64,000 nt of DNA. Source: Sphingomicrobium lutaoense (GTDB lineage Bacteria > Pseudomonadota > Alphaproteobacteria > Sphingomonadales > Sphingomonadaceae). The translations under genes and the position numbers were made by a program. Below, one piece after another: positions 51,508 to 58,620 of this stretch (positions within the stretch are counted from its first letter, which is position 1; each line of letters begins with the position of its first letter). The stretch spans positions 691,317 to 755,316 of the forward strand of contig NZ_JACICF010000001.1 of the NCBI RefSeq assembly GCF_014195685.1, written 5' to 3'. The notes under the pieces were generated by a model. The model had not been told where the DNA came from. It did not search any database and saw only the letters and a program-made list of their open reading frames with translations.

Positions 51508-51880
51508 GCCAGGGGACCGGGCGACCGCGGCCCTGCCAGAAGGCAGGGGCGAGGAAAGTCCGGGCTCCACGGAAAAACGGTGCCGGGTAACGCCCGGCGG
51601 CTCCTTTATCGGGAGTCAGGGACAGTGCCACAGAAAGCATCCCGCCGGTCTTCGGGCCGGTCAGGGCGAACGGGTGCGGTAAGAGCGCACCGCGCGGACG
51701 GCAACGGACGCGGCACGGTAAACCCCACCGGGTGCAAGACCGAATAGGGGCGGCATATGAGCTTTTCCGGCTCGTCGCCCGGGTTGGTTGCTTGACCCTG
51801 CTTGCAAGAGCAGGGCTAGAGGAATGGTCGCCCATCCCCTTCATGGGGTGGACAGAACCCGGCTTACAGGTCCCCTGGCG
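51508..51880 (+). ncRNA. rnpB: RNase P RNA (class A)
   Basis: Catalytic RNA that cleaves the 5' leader from tRNA precursors. The P1 stem is clear: CCAGGGGACC (51509-51518) pairs with GGTCCCCTGG (51869-51878). The conserved core motifs are present: GAGGAAAGTCC at 51551, ACAGAAAGCA-type J/P4 region, the P15-P17 loop area, and the distal GACAGAACCCGGCTTACAGGTC at the 3' side. A cttttt run follows immediately, so the P1 arm may also help termination. Boundaries are approximate by a few bases. Confidence 0.93.
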
Positions 51881-51953
51881 CTTTTTCCCCGTTCACTGCC
51901 TGTCCGGCCCCAAGGGGCTGGAAAGTCGCGCGGATCGTGCCTAGGTGACCCTT

Positions 51954-52490
51954 ATGGCGCGTCAACGCAGATCCGATGATTGGGGCTTTCCCCGTTGGCG
52001 CTCCTATGGCGACAAGGGCAGCGAGGCCGCCAAGGTGCGTCTGTGCGACCGGGTCAATTGCAACGAACCCGGTACCTGCCCGGCGCCCAAGGCTCCCAAC
52101 AAGCCCGAACGCTGGTATTTCTGCGAGAAACATGCCGGCGAATATAACAAGGGCTGGAACTATTTCGCGGGCCTCGACAAGGACGAGGCCGCGCGCCGCG
52201 CCGCCGAGGAAAATCGTGATGCTTCCGCCTTCCGCCAGTCGGCCCACTATCAATGGGCCGGGCCGGGCGATGGCAGCCGCAGCCGCGACGAAATGCGCGC
52301 TCTCGATATCCTCGGTCTCGATCCCGACGCGGAATTCGAAACAATCCGCAAGGCCTATCGGGCGATGGCGAAGCAACTCCATCCCGACGTCAATCCGGAT
52401 GACGAGGAAGCCGCACTGGAATTCCAGAAGGTGCAGGCGGCCTATGACGTTCTCAAGAAAGCCGAAGAGCAGCGCCAGGCGCTAGGCTAG
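51954..52490 (+). CDS. DnaJ-domain protein
   Basis: A 178-residue protein with an unusual N-terminal half containing cysteine pairs (CDRVNCNEPGTC, FCEKHAGEYNKGWNYF) and a C-terminal J domain (residues about 118-178): ALDILGLDPDAEFETIRKAYRAMAKQLHPDVNPDDEE, where HPD is the Hsp70-stimulating tripeptide. Such small alphaproteobacterial J proteins are probable Hsp70 co-chaperones; substrate unknown. The cysteines might bind metal. The ATG at 51954 is preferred over an upstream GTG at 51945. Confidence 0.85.
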   Translation: MARQRRSDDWGFPRWRSYGDKGSEAAKVRLCDRVNCNEPGTCPAPKAPNKPERWYFCEKHAGEYNKGWNYFAGLDKDEAARRAAEENRDASAFRQSAHYQWAGPGDGSRSRDEMRALDILGLDPDAEFETIRKAYRAMAKQLHPDVNPDDEEAALEFQKVQAAYDVLKKAEEQRQALG

Positions 52491-52942
52491 GGCCTGCGCA
52501 TATAAGTGCCCGTGACATTGGCAAGCTGCCGTTCCTCGTCGAGAAAGGCCGTGCCTCTCACGAACGCGACCCGGCTGGTCATCTTGTAGCATTCGCAGCG
52601 CGCGAAAACGCTGTCGCCAAGCAGGGCTGGGCGGAGATAGTCGAGCCTCAGATCGATGGTCACGATCGGTTCGAACAATCCCATGGTCTGAAAGACGCTG
52701 GCGCCCCCGCACATGTCGACAAGGCTGAAGATCGCCCCCGACGCGAGAATATTCTGCTCGGGCACGCCGACCAGTTCGGGACGGGAAGGCAGTTCGAGTT
52801 CGACCCAATTGTCGCCATGGTCGCGGTAGCGGTAGCCGACTGCCTTGCCATGACCAAAATTGCCCGCGAGGCCGACGAAGCGCTCGATGTCGAAATCGCC
52901 GCGCGTCAGCGCATCGGCCTCCGCGCTCGTGGGTGATTTCAT
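52487..52942 (-). CDS. PaaI-type hotdog-fold thioesterase
   Basis: A 151-residue hotdog-fold protein. It shows GHGKAVGYRYRDHGDNWVELELPSRPELVG, the helix with ASGAIFSLVDMCGGASVFQTM, and TIDLRLDYLRPALLGDSVFAR, in the pattern of PaaI-family acyl-CoA thioesterases. The acyl substrate is unknown. Its start overlaps the sufE stop by four bases (ATGA). The longer upstream frame is a shadow of sufE. Confidence 0.83.
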   Translation of the reverse strand: MKSPTSAEADALTRGDFDIERFVGLAGNFGHGKAVGYRYRDHGDNWVELELPSRPELVGVPEQNILASGAIFSLVDMCGGASVFQTMGLFEPIVTIDLRLDYLRPALLGDSVFARCECYKMTSRVAFVRGTAFLDEERQLANVTGTYMRRP

Positions 52943-53349
52943 GCCAGCCGCTCGGCGGTCTCGCGCACCAGCGCGATCATGTTGGGAACGCCTTGCGTGC
53001 GATTGGAGGACAATTCCCGCTTGAGGTCGAAAGGTTCGAGCGCGGCGGCGATGTCGGTTTGTGCGACCTCGCTGGCGGGCTTGTCCTGCACCGCAGAGAG
53101 GACGAGTGCGACCACCCCCTTGGTGATCGCCGCATTGCTGTCGGCAAGGAAATGCAGCCGGCCGTCCTCGAGCTGGGTGGGATAGACCCACACGCTGGCC
53201 GAACAGCCCCGGACCTTGGTGGCATCGGTCTTGAGTGCATCGGGCATCTCGTCGAGCTTTCGGCCGAGATCGATCAGCAGTCGATAGCGGTCCTCGCTGT
53301 CGAGAAATTCATATTCGTCGGCAATGTCGGAAAGGCTGGGAAGGGTCAT
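52939..53349 (-). CDS. sufE: SufE-family Fe-S cluster sulfur acceptor
   Basis: Accepts persulfide sulfur from the cysteine desulfurase SufS and passes it on for Fe-S assembly. It is about 136 residues with the family cysteine in VRGCSASVWVYP, then GRLHFLADSNAAITKGVVALVL and FDLKRELSSNRTQGVPNMI. I chose the ATG at 53349 (MTLPSLSDI). The gene lies 22 bases after the last small Psp-region gene on the same strand, so it may be read through from the psp operon. Confidence 0.92.
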   Translation of the reverse strand: MTLPSLSDIADEYEFLDSEDRYRLLIDLGRKLDEMPDALKTDATKVRGCSASVWVYPTQLEDGRLHFLADSNAAITKGVVALVLSAVQDKPASEVAQTDIAAALEPFDLKRELSSNRTQGVPNMIALVRETAERLA

Positions 53350-53371
53350 CGCACCTGCCATAGCCGCCTGT

Positions 53372-53617
53372 TCACCGCTCGCGCAATTGCTCGATCTCGC
53401 GGGTCAGCGTGTCTTCCTTCTCGACCGCGATGCGTTCGAGCACCTTCACCCGGTCGCGCAGCTGTTCGACTTCCTTCTCGAGCGCGAGATTGCTCGACGC
53501 CGAACCCGCCGCATCCGAGGACACGGCTCGTCGCTGGGCATATTTGGCGCGGACCATCATCGTCACCGTGCACATCACGATAAGTACGATCGCAACAACC
53601 ATTTCGAACACGTTCAT
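53372..53617 (-). CDS. PspB-like small membrane coiled-coil protein (4)
   Basis: An 81-residue protein: one membrane segment near the N-terminus (residues about 5-24, VFEMVVAIVLIVMCTVTMMV), a basic linker, then a charged coiled coil from about residue 45. It ends in RVKVLERIAVEKEDTL followed by TREIEQLR (residues 56-80). This ending is almost the same as that of gene 2 in the row. It starts inside the stop of gene 3 (four-base overlap). Not assignable to a named family; likely a paralogue of PspB/PspC tail. Confidence 0.82.
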   Translation of the reverse strand: MNVFEMVVAIVLIVMCTVTMMVRAKYAQRRAVSSDAAGSASSNLALEKEVEQLRDRVKVLERIAVEKEDTLTREIEQLRER

Positions 53618-53946
53618 CGCGCGACCTTTTCCTCGCTCTGGTCGGAGAGCGCGGCGAGCGCGTCGATTTCGGCGGCCAGCCGCGAAGGCTTGTCGGTCGC
53701 GATCCGCTCGAGCGTCGCCACCCGGTCGCCGATGCGGTTCAGCCGTTCGTGCAGATCCTCATTCTCTGCCTTGAGGCGCCGAATCTCGGCTTCGTCTTCG
53801 GGACGGGACTGGCGATGCAGCGGCTCGCCATCGTCACCGGTGATCGGATAGCCATGCTTCACCTTATAGGCCTCGAGAGCATACCAGCCGCCGACGATGA
53901 AGAGGATGAAAACGAAGACGAAAGGCAAGTCGAACATGGTGATCAT
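53614..53946 (-). CDS. PspB-like small membrane coiled-coil protein (3)
   Basis: A 110-residue protein: one membrane segment (residues about 6-24, LPFVFVFILFIVGGWYALE) and a long charged region. The tail carries a coiled coil with the motif RVATLERIATDKPSRL and EIDALAAL (residues 75-100), then a charged end. It is the longest of the four extra genes. It sits two bases after gene 2 and overlaps gene 4 by four. Function unknown; position and architecture suggest the same envelope complex. Confidence 0.82.
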   Translation of the reverse strand: MITMFDLPFVFVFILFIVGGWYALEAYKVKHGYPITGDDGEPLHRQSRPEDEAEIRRLKAENEDLHERLNRIGDRVATLERIATDKPSRLAAEIDALAALSDQSEEKVAR

Positions 53947-53948
53947 CC

Positions 53949-54197
53949 TTACTGCATCTGGCCCGGCTTGTCGCGGAGCGACTCGATCTCGCGCGCCAGG
54001 CTGTTTTCCTTCTCGACGGTAATCCGCTCGAGCACTTTCAGCCGGTCGCGCATCTCTTCGATTTCCTTGCGCAGTTCGCGATTTTCATGCTCGAGCCGCG
54101 GGTCGGCTTTCGACGGGCGTCCTTCGAGCAATTTCATCACGATCTTGCCTGCCGTCACGATGAGAATGATCCACAGGACAAAGGAAAAAGGGTTCAT
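53949..54197 (-). CDS. PspB-like small membrane coiled-coil protein (2)
   Basis: An 82-residue protein: one membrane segment (residues about 4-23, FSFVLWIILIVTAGKIVMKL) followed by a highly charged coiled coil and the motif RLKVLERITVEKENSL plus REIESLR (residues 52-75). The ending closely resembles gene 4, suggesting a recent duplication. Its start overlaps the stop of gene 1 by four bases (ATGA). No named family could be assigned. Confidence 0.82.
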   Translation of the reverse strand: MNPFSFVLWIILIVTAGKIVMKLLEGRPSKADPRLEHENRELRKEIEEMRDRLKVLERITVEKENSLAREIESLRDKPGQMQ

Positions 54198-54469
54198 CGA
54201 TCAGGCTCGCTTTCCATGCGGGGGAGGGAGCGCAGGGCATCGATCTGAGAAGCGGTCTGTGCTCCGCTGTCGACGACGATCTGTTCCAATACACGCACGC
54301 GCTGCTCCAGTTCGCGGTCACCTTTTCCTTGGTGCCGGGCGGTCTTGGCCTGCTCGGCCTCCAGTTCGAGGCGTCGTTCCTTCATCTTCAGCCAGCGATG
54401 GACGACCGTAAAGAAAAGAATGGTCGGGATCGTCACGAACAGGAGAATGGCGACCAGTTCTTCGTCCAT
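54194..54469 (-). CDS. PspB-like small membrane coiled-coil protein (1)
   Basis: A 91-residue protein: one membrane segment (residues about 5-26, VAILLFVTIPTILFFTVVHRWL) followed by a charged coiled coil and the motif RVRVLEQIVVDSGAQ then SQIDALR (residues 57-80). It begins nine bases after the pspC stop. It is the most divergent of the four at the tail (LEQ in place of LER). Architecture resembles PspB. Confidence 0.82.
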   Translation of the reverse strand: MDEELVAILLFVTIPTILFFTVVHRWLKMKERRLELEAEQAKTARHQGKGDRELEQRVRVLEQIVVDSGAQTASQIDALRSLPRMESEPDR

Positions 54470-54478
54470 GCCGCCCTC

Positions 54479-54865
54479 CTAGCGAAGATCGTCGATCTGT
54501 TGGGCCAGCACGCGGTTCTCGCTGGTCACGAAACTCTCGATATCGGCGAGGCGGCGGTCGATGTCGCGGAATTGCGAGTGGATCTGGCGCGCCGACTTGC
54601 GCGGGCTGGCGCGGACCCCCTGCCAGAAACGGCGCTCTTCCTCGTCGCTGCTGCTGATGCCTTCGGGGCGATTGTCGGCGATCCAGCCGGCGATGAAGTA
54701 TAGCGGCACGGTCGAACCGCCCGACATAAAGACGGTCATCAGGAACATGATCCGGACGAGCGTGACGTCGAAGCCCGTGTAATCGGCGATCCCGGCACAC
54801 ACGCCCATCACCTTGCCGTTGCGCTTGTCCTTGTAGAATTTGGTGCGGCTCGGGGGCTGGGGCAT
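54479..54865 (-). CDS. pspC: Phage-shock protein PspC
   Basis: Inner-membrane activator that senses envelope stress and, with PspB, relieves PspA inhibition of PspF. It has 128 residues: the PspC domain in residues about 5-66 (VMGVCAGIADYTGFDVTLVRIM, then a hydrophobic hairpin) and a C-terminal amphipathic tail RLADIESFVTSENRVL with QQIDDLR (residues 105-128). E. coli PspC ends in a similar tail. Its ATG overlaps the pspB stop (TGATG). Confidence 0.94.
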   Translation of the reverse strand: MPQPPSRTKFYKDKRNGKVMGVCAGIADYTGFDVTLVRIMFLMTVFMSGGSTVPLYFIAGWIADNRPEGISSSDEEERRFWQGVRASPRKSARQIHSQFRDIDRRLADIESFVTSENRVLAQQIDDLR

Positions 54866-55188
54866 CAGCGGCGCTCCTTCTCGCGGCCCATCAGGGCCTC
54901 ATGTTCGGCAAGCAGTTCGTCGGCCCGGCCAATGAGGCCCTGGTCGCGGTTGCGGTCGACCGTCAGGCATTTCTGCCGCCAGTTGGGATCCTCGGCATTC
55001 ATGATCCGCTCGATCGTGCAGATGCGTTCGTCGAGGCGCCGCGCCGCGTCATGCAGTTCCTCGAGCAGCTTCTCGTCGGGCACGGTCAGTGTCGCCTGGC
55101 TCTTCCACCGCGTGATGTAGTGGAAGATCAACCACGGCAGGCCGATGAAAATCGACACGATGGCGATCACCGGAATCAACTCGTCCAT
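54865..55188 (-). CDS. pspB: Phage-shock protein PspB
   Basis: Small inner-membrane partner of PspC. It has 107 residues: a membrane segment in residues about 7-26 (VIAIVSIFIGLPWLIFHYIT), then a coiled-coil region RRLDERICTIERIMNAEDPNW (residues 51-71) closely resembling the PspB cytoplasmic end of E. coli. A C-terminal extension of about 35 residues follows that E. coli PspB lacks. It lies 30 bases after pspA. Confidence 0.9.
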   Translation of the reverse strand: MDELIPVIAIVSIFIGLPWLIFHYITRWKSQATLTVPDEKLLEELHDAARRLDERICTIERIMNAEDPNWRQKCLTVDRNRDQGLIGRADELLAEHEALMGREKERR

Positions 55189-55218
55189 ATTTCAATTCCC
55201 CTTTTGCCCGACGGGCAG

Positions 55219-55890
55219 TTACGACTTGTTCTTGGCTTTGAGCGCGGCTTTCATCGCTTCGAGTTCGGCATCGACCTTGTCGGAGGCGCGCAGGCCCGCA
55301 ATTTCTTCTTCGAGGCTCTTGGGGCCGGTCATGCCGAGCGCGTCGGCATGGCCCTCGGCAAGATCGGCACGCTTCTCGAGCATGTCGAAGCGCGAGAAAG
55401 CGTCCTCGGTCCGCCCGCCATTCAGAAGCTCGCGCGCCTTGGCGCGCGTCACCGCGCTTTCGAGGCGCGTGGCGATGGCATTCTGGCGAGCGCGCGCTTC
55501 GCGCAGCTTGGCCTGCAGCTTGGCGATGTCGGCTTCGTAGGTCTTGAGCGTCTCGTCGATCGCCTCGATTTCCTGCTTGAGGCCCTCGGCCATTTCGGCG
55601 GCCTTCTGCCGCTCGACCAGCGCCTGCTTGGCGAGATCCTCGCGGTCCTTCGACAGCGCAAGCTCGGCCTTCTCGGTCCAGCTTTCCTGCATTTCCTCGA
55701 GCCGTGCATAGGCGCGGCGCATTTCCTTGCCGTCGGCAATCGAGCGAGCGGCGCTGGCGCGAACCTCGACGAGCGTTTCTTCCATTTCGAGAATGATCAT
55801 CCGGATCATGCGCGCCGGATCCTCGGCACGGTCCAGGATTTCCGTCATGTTGGCTGCAAAGATATCCCTGACACGGGAAAAGATAGCCAT
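55219..55890 (-). CDS. pspA: Phage-shock protein PspA
   Basis: Peripheral membrane protein that both inhibits PspF and stabilises stressed membranes. It has 223 residues, nearly all helical coiled coil, starting MAIFSRVRDIFAANM, the amphipathic helix region of PspA/IM30 family, then RAEDPARMIRMIILEMEETL. A ribosome-binding site (ggagtga) lies just upstream, and a sigma54 promoter about 40 bases upstream. First gene of the psp operon. Confidence 0.96.
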   Translation of the reverse strand: MAIFSRVRDIFAANMTEILDRAEDPARMIRMIILEMEETLVEVRASAARSIADGKEMRRAYARLEEMQESWTEKAELALSKDREDLAKQALVERQKAAEMAEGLKQEIEAIDETLKTYEADIAKLQAKLREARARQNAIATRLESAVTRAKARELLNGGRTEDAFSRFDMLEKRADLAEGHADALGMTGPKSLEEEIAGLRASDKVDAELEAMKAALKAKNKS

Positions 55891-55926
55891 AGATCACTCC
55901 ATATCACGATCGTTCGCATTTATTTA

Positions 55927-55942
55927 TGCCAGAACCATGCCA
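55927..55942 (-). promoter_or_regulatory. Sigma54 (-24/-12) promoter of the psp operon
   Basis: Read on the minus strand: TGGCATGGTTCTGGCA, with the GG of -24 and the GC of -12 separated by exactly ten bases. This matches TGGCACG-N4-TTGCA with two mismatches. Transcription would start near 55916, giving a 26-base leader before pspA. A sigma54 activator of PspF type is encoded immediately next door, which strongly supports the call. Confidence 0.8.
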
Positions 55943-56016
55943 GAACATGGGATAGCGCAGTTTTGCGGAAAAGCGCCAATTTTTCGACCAACGGCGGCGC
56001 GAAAATTCTTGCCAAC

Positions 56017-56034
56017 TGGTGGGATTTCCCACCA
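56017..56034. promoter_or_regulatory. Perfect palindrome, candidate PspF-binding site
   Basis: TGGTGGGA-TT-TCCCACCA is a perfect 18-base inverted repeat, 75-90 bases upstream of the sigma54 promoter and 11 bases before the pspF start. Its position fits an activator site for psp and an autorepression site for pspF. That PspF binds it is inferred from position. Confidence 0.6.
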
Positions 56035-56044
56035 ATGATTGGGC

Positions 56045-57100
56045 ATGGAACGGACCAATCAATTCGTCGGGCAAAGCCTCGCCTTTCTCGACGCCGTCGA
56101 ACGCGCGAGCCGTGCCGCGCCGCTCAACCGTCCCGTTCTCGTAATCGGTGAGCGCGGTACCGGCAAGGAACTCATCGCCGAACGCCTGCATCACCTCTCG
56201 ACGCGCTGGTCGGGTCCGCTGGTGACGATGAACTGCGCCGCGCTTCCGGAAAATCTCATCGAGGCCGAACTCTTCGGGCATGAAGCCGGCAGCTTCACCG
56301 GCGCTGCCAAAACCCGCCAGGGCCGTTTCGAGGAAGCCGACGGCGGCACGCTCTTCCTCGACGAATTGGCGACGCTTTCGTCGGCGGCGCAGGACCGGCT
56401 GCTCCGCGCCGTCGAATATGGCGAGATCACGCGGATCGGTGCCTCGAAGCCCATTTCCGTCGATGTGCGTATCGTCGCCGCCACCAACGAACATCTTCCC
56501 GACCTGGTCGAGCGTGGCCAGTTCCGCGCTGATCTTCTCGACCGCCTGTCCTTCGAGGTGGTGACCCTGCCACCGCTGCGCGCCCGCGAAGGCGACATTC
56601 TCCTTCTCGCCGAACATTTCGGGCGGCGCATGGCGGTCGAGCTCGACTGGCCCAACTGGCCGGGCTTTTCGCCCAAGGCCGCCGAACGGCTCGAGACCTA
56701 TCCCTGGCCCGGCAATGTGCGCGAATTACGCAATGTCGTGGAACGGGCGGTCTATCGCGCCGAAGACCCCGAACGGCCCGTGGAGGAAATCCAGTTCAAT
56801 CCCTTCCGTTCGCCTTGGACACCCTTGTCCTCTTCCGAGCTGGAAGCGGCCGACGACGGCGAAATGCGCGAACCTGCGCGCCCGGGCGCGGCCGCGAACG
56901 AAGGGGAGGACGCCGCCCGCATCGAGGTCGAAACCGAAGACTTCAAGGCCAGCGTCGCCGAATATGAAAAGATCCTCATCGGCACTGCGCTCGAAAAGCA
57001 TCGCTTCAACCAGCGGGCGACCGCGGAGGCCCTGGGGCTGAGCTACGACCAGCTTCGCCATGCGATGAAACGGCTCAAGCTCAACGCCGACGCAGCCTGA
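56045..57100 (+). CDS. pspF: Sigma54-dependent activator PspF
   Basis: AAA+ enhancer-binding protein that activates the psp promoter and is held inactive by PspA. It has 351 residues with no N-terminal sensor domain, as in PspF. Walker A is GERGTGKE (35-42), the sigma54-contacting loop is GSFTGA (82-87) in place of GAFTGA, and Walker B is GGTLFLDELATL. Trp55 in TRWSGPL matches the PspA-contact tryptophan of E. coli PspF. A C-terminal Fis-type HTH follows (NQRATAEALGLSYDQLRHAM). ATG at 56045; a TTG at 56039 is also in frame. Confidence 0.92.
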   Translation: MERTNQFVGQSLAFLDAVERASRAAPLNRPVLVIGERGTGKELIAERLHHLSTRWSGPLVTMNCAALPENLIEAELFGHEAGSFTGAAKTRQGRFEEADGGTLFLDELATLSSAAQDRLLRAVEYGEITRIGASKPISVDVRIVAATNEHLPDLVERGQFRADLLDRLSFEVVTLPPLRAREGDILLLAEHFGRRMAVELDWPNWPGFSPKAAERLETYPWPGNVRELRNVVERAVYRAEDPERPVEEIQFNPFRSPWTPLSSSELEAADDGEMREPARPGAAANEGEDAARIEVETEDFKASVAEYEKILIGTALEKHRFNQRATAEALGLSYDQLRHAMKRLKLNADAA

Positions 57101-57115
57101 AGCGCTCGCCTGCCC

Positions 57116-57143
57116 TTGACGTGCAACATGGATGGCTTAGGCG
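57116..57143 (+). promoter_or_regulatory. Possible sodB promoter
   Basis: TTGACG (57116-57121) and TAGGCG (57138-57143) are 16 bases apart, in the gap between pspF and sodB. The -35 is good, the -10 poor, so the assignment is tentative. Confidence 0.4.
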
Positions 57144-57180
57144 CGTTGGCGACACGAACATCTAGCAACAGGAGCATCCC

Positions 57181-57804
57181 ATGGCCTTCATCCTTCCCGA
57201 CCTGCCTTTTGCCAAAGACGCGCTGGGCGATCACATGTCGGCGGAAACGCTCGATTACCATCATGGCAAGCATCACAAGGCCTATGTCGACAAGACCAAC
57301 GGCATGCTCGGCGATCATGGGCTCGAAGGCGCCAGCCTCAGCACGGTGATCAAGACCGCCAAGGAAAAGGGCGAAAAGGGTCTGTTCAACAACAGCGCCC
57401 AGATCTGGAACCACAGTTTCTTCTGGCTGGGCCTTGCGCCCGAAGGCTCGACCAAACCTTCGGAAAAACTCCAATCGATGATCGACAGCGACTTCGGTTC
57501 GACCGACAAGATGCTGGAAGCGCTGCAGAATGAAAGCGCCAACCATTTCGCGTCGGGCTGGGGCTGGCTCATCCTCAACAATGGCAAGCTCGAAGTGACG
57601 TCACTCCATGATGCCGACAGCCCGGTTGCCCATGGCATGACCCCGCTGTTCACCGTCGATGTCTGGGAGCATGCCTATTACATCGACTATCGCAATGCGC
57701 GGCCCGACTATCTGAAGAGCGTGCTCAACAATATCGTCAACTGGGATTTCATCAGCGAAAACCTTGACGGCCAAGGCGTGCAGCGCGCCGACCAGATGGG
57801 CTGA
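57181..57804 (+). CDS. sodB: Superoxide dismutase (Fe-type)
   Basis: Dismutates superoxide to peroxide and oxygen. It is 207 residues with the four metal ligands in place: LDYHHGKHHKAYVD, NNSAQIWNHSFFW, FTVDVWEHAYYIDY. The WGWLILNNGKLEV segment and NHSFF favour the iron form over manganese. A ribosome-binding site (aggagc) precedes the ATG, and a strong terminator follows. Confidence 0.96.
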   Translation: MAFILPDLPFAKDALGDHMSAETLDYHHGKHHKAYVDKTNGMLGDHGLEGASLSTVIKTAKEKGEKGLFNNSAQIWNHSFFWLGLAPEGSTKPSEKLQSMIDSDFGSTDKMLEALQNESANHFASGWGWLILNNGKLEVTSLHDADSPVAHGMTPLFTVDVWEHAYYIDYRNARPDYLKSVLNNIVNWDFISENLDGQGVQRADQMG

Positions 57805-57830
57805 TCGAGCTTCGCCATCTGTCGATTTCC

Positions 57831-57867
57831 AAGGGGCGGTGACCGGTGGTCGCCGCCCTTAGTTTTT
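57831..57867 (+). terminator. sodB terminator
   Basis: AAGGGGCGGTGACC pairs with GGTCGCCGCCCTT (one bulge, one G-T pair) around a short loop, followed by agttttt. It lies 27 bases after the sodB stop and overlaps the stop codon of the convergent ABC permease. Confidence 0.8.
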
Positions 57868-58620
57868 GAGCTTGTAGCCCGTCCGGAAGATCCAGGTGAT
57901 CGCTGCGAGCGGGACGAGGATCGTCAGCATCATGCCGAGGATGCTTGCGCCCAACGGCACGTCCGCGACCCCGTAAAAGGTCCAGCGATAGCCCGAGACA
58001 AGATAGATGATCGGGTTGACGAGCGTGACCGTGCGCCAGGGCTCGGCGAGCGCGCTCACCGAATAGAAAACCCCGCCGAGGAACGTGAGCGGAGTGACCA
58101 CGAGAAGGGGGACGAACTGCAGTTGCTCGAAATTGTTGGCCAACAGCCCGATGAAGAAGCCGAGCAGGCAGAACCCGAGCGCGATCAGGACGAGGAACAG
58201 CAGCATCAGCGCAGGATGCTGCACCTCGACATCGACGAACAGCGTCGCCGTCAGCAAGGTGACGAGCGCGAGGATTACAGACTTGGTCGCGGCTGCGCCT
58301 ACATAGGCGCTGACCGTCTCGAACGGCGAGAGCGGGGCCGAGAGGATTTCGTAAATGGTGCCCGTGAACTTGGGGAAATAGATGCCGAAGCTGGCATTGG
58401 AGATGGACTGGGTCAGCACCGACAGCAGGATGAGGCCCGGCACGATGAAGCTGCCATAGTCGATCCCCGCCATGTCGCTCATGCGGCTGCCGATTGCCGA
58501 TCCGAACACCAGGAAATAGAGCGCGGTGGTGATTACCGGCGCCACGAGGCTTTGCCAGAGCGTGCGGCGCCAGCGCGCCATCTCGAACCGATAGATCGCT
58601 GCGACGCCGCGCAGGTTCAT
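57859..58620 (-). CDS. ABC-2 type transporter permease
   Basis: A 253-residue membrane protein with six predicted helices: the first near residues 23-43 ([18 protein letters not shown]), and the typical ABC-2 region [40 protein letters not shown]. Together with the overlapping ATPase it forms an exporter of unknown substrate (drug, lipid or polysaccharide). Its start overlaps the ATPase stop (ATGA). Confidence 0.9.
   Translation of the reverse strand: MNLRGVAAIYRFEMARWRRTLWQSLVAPVITTALYFLVFGSAIGSRMSDMAGIDYGSFIVPGLILLSVLTQSISNASFGIYFPKFTGTIYEILSAPLSPFETVSAYVGAAATKSVILALVTLLTATLFVDVEVQHPALMLLFLVLIALGFCLLGFFIGLLANNFEQLQFVPLLVVTPLTFLGGVFYSVSALAEPWRTVTLVNPIIYLVSGYRWTFYGVADVPLGASILGMMLTILVPLAAITWIFRTGYKLKN

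Noticed and set aside
55916-55930. Second possible sigma54 pair upstream of pspA
   Set aside because: Spacing is GG-N11-GC, one base too long; the adjacent pair has the correct N10.
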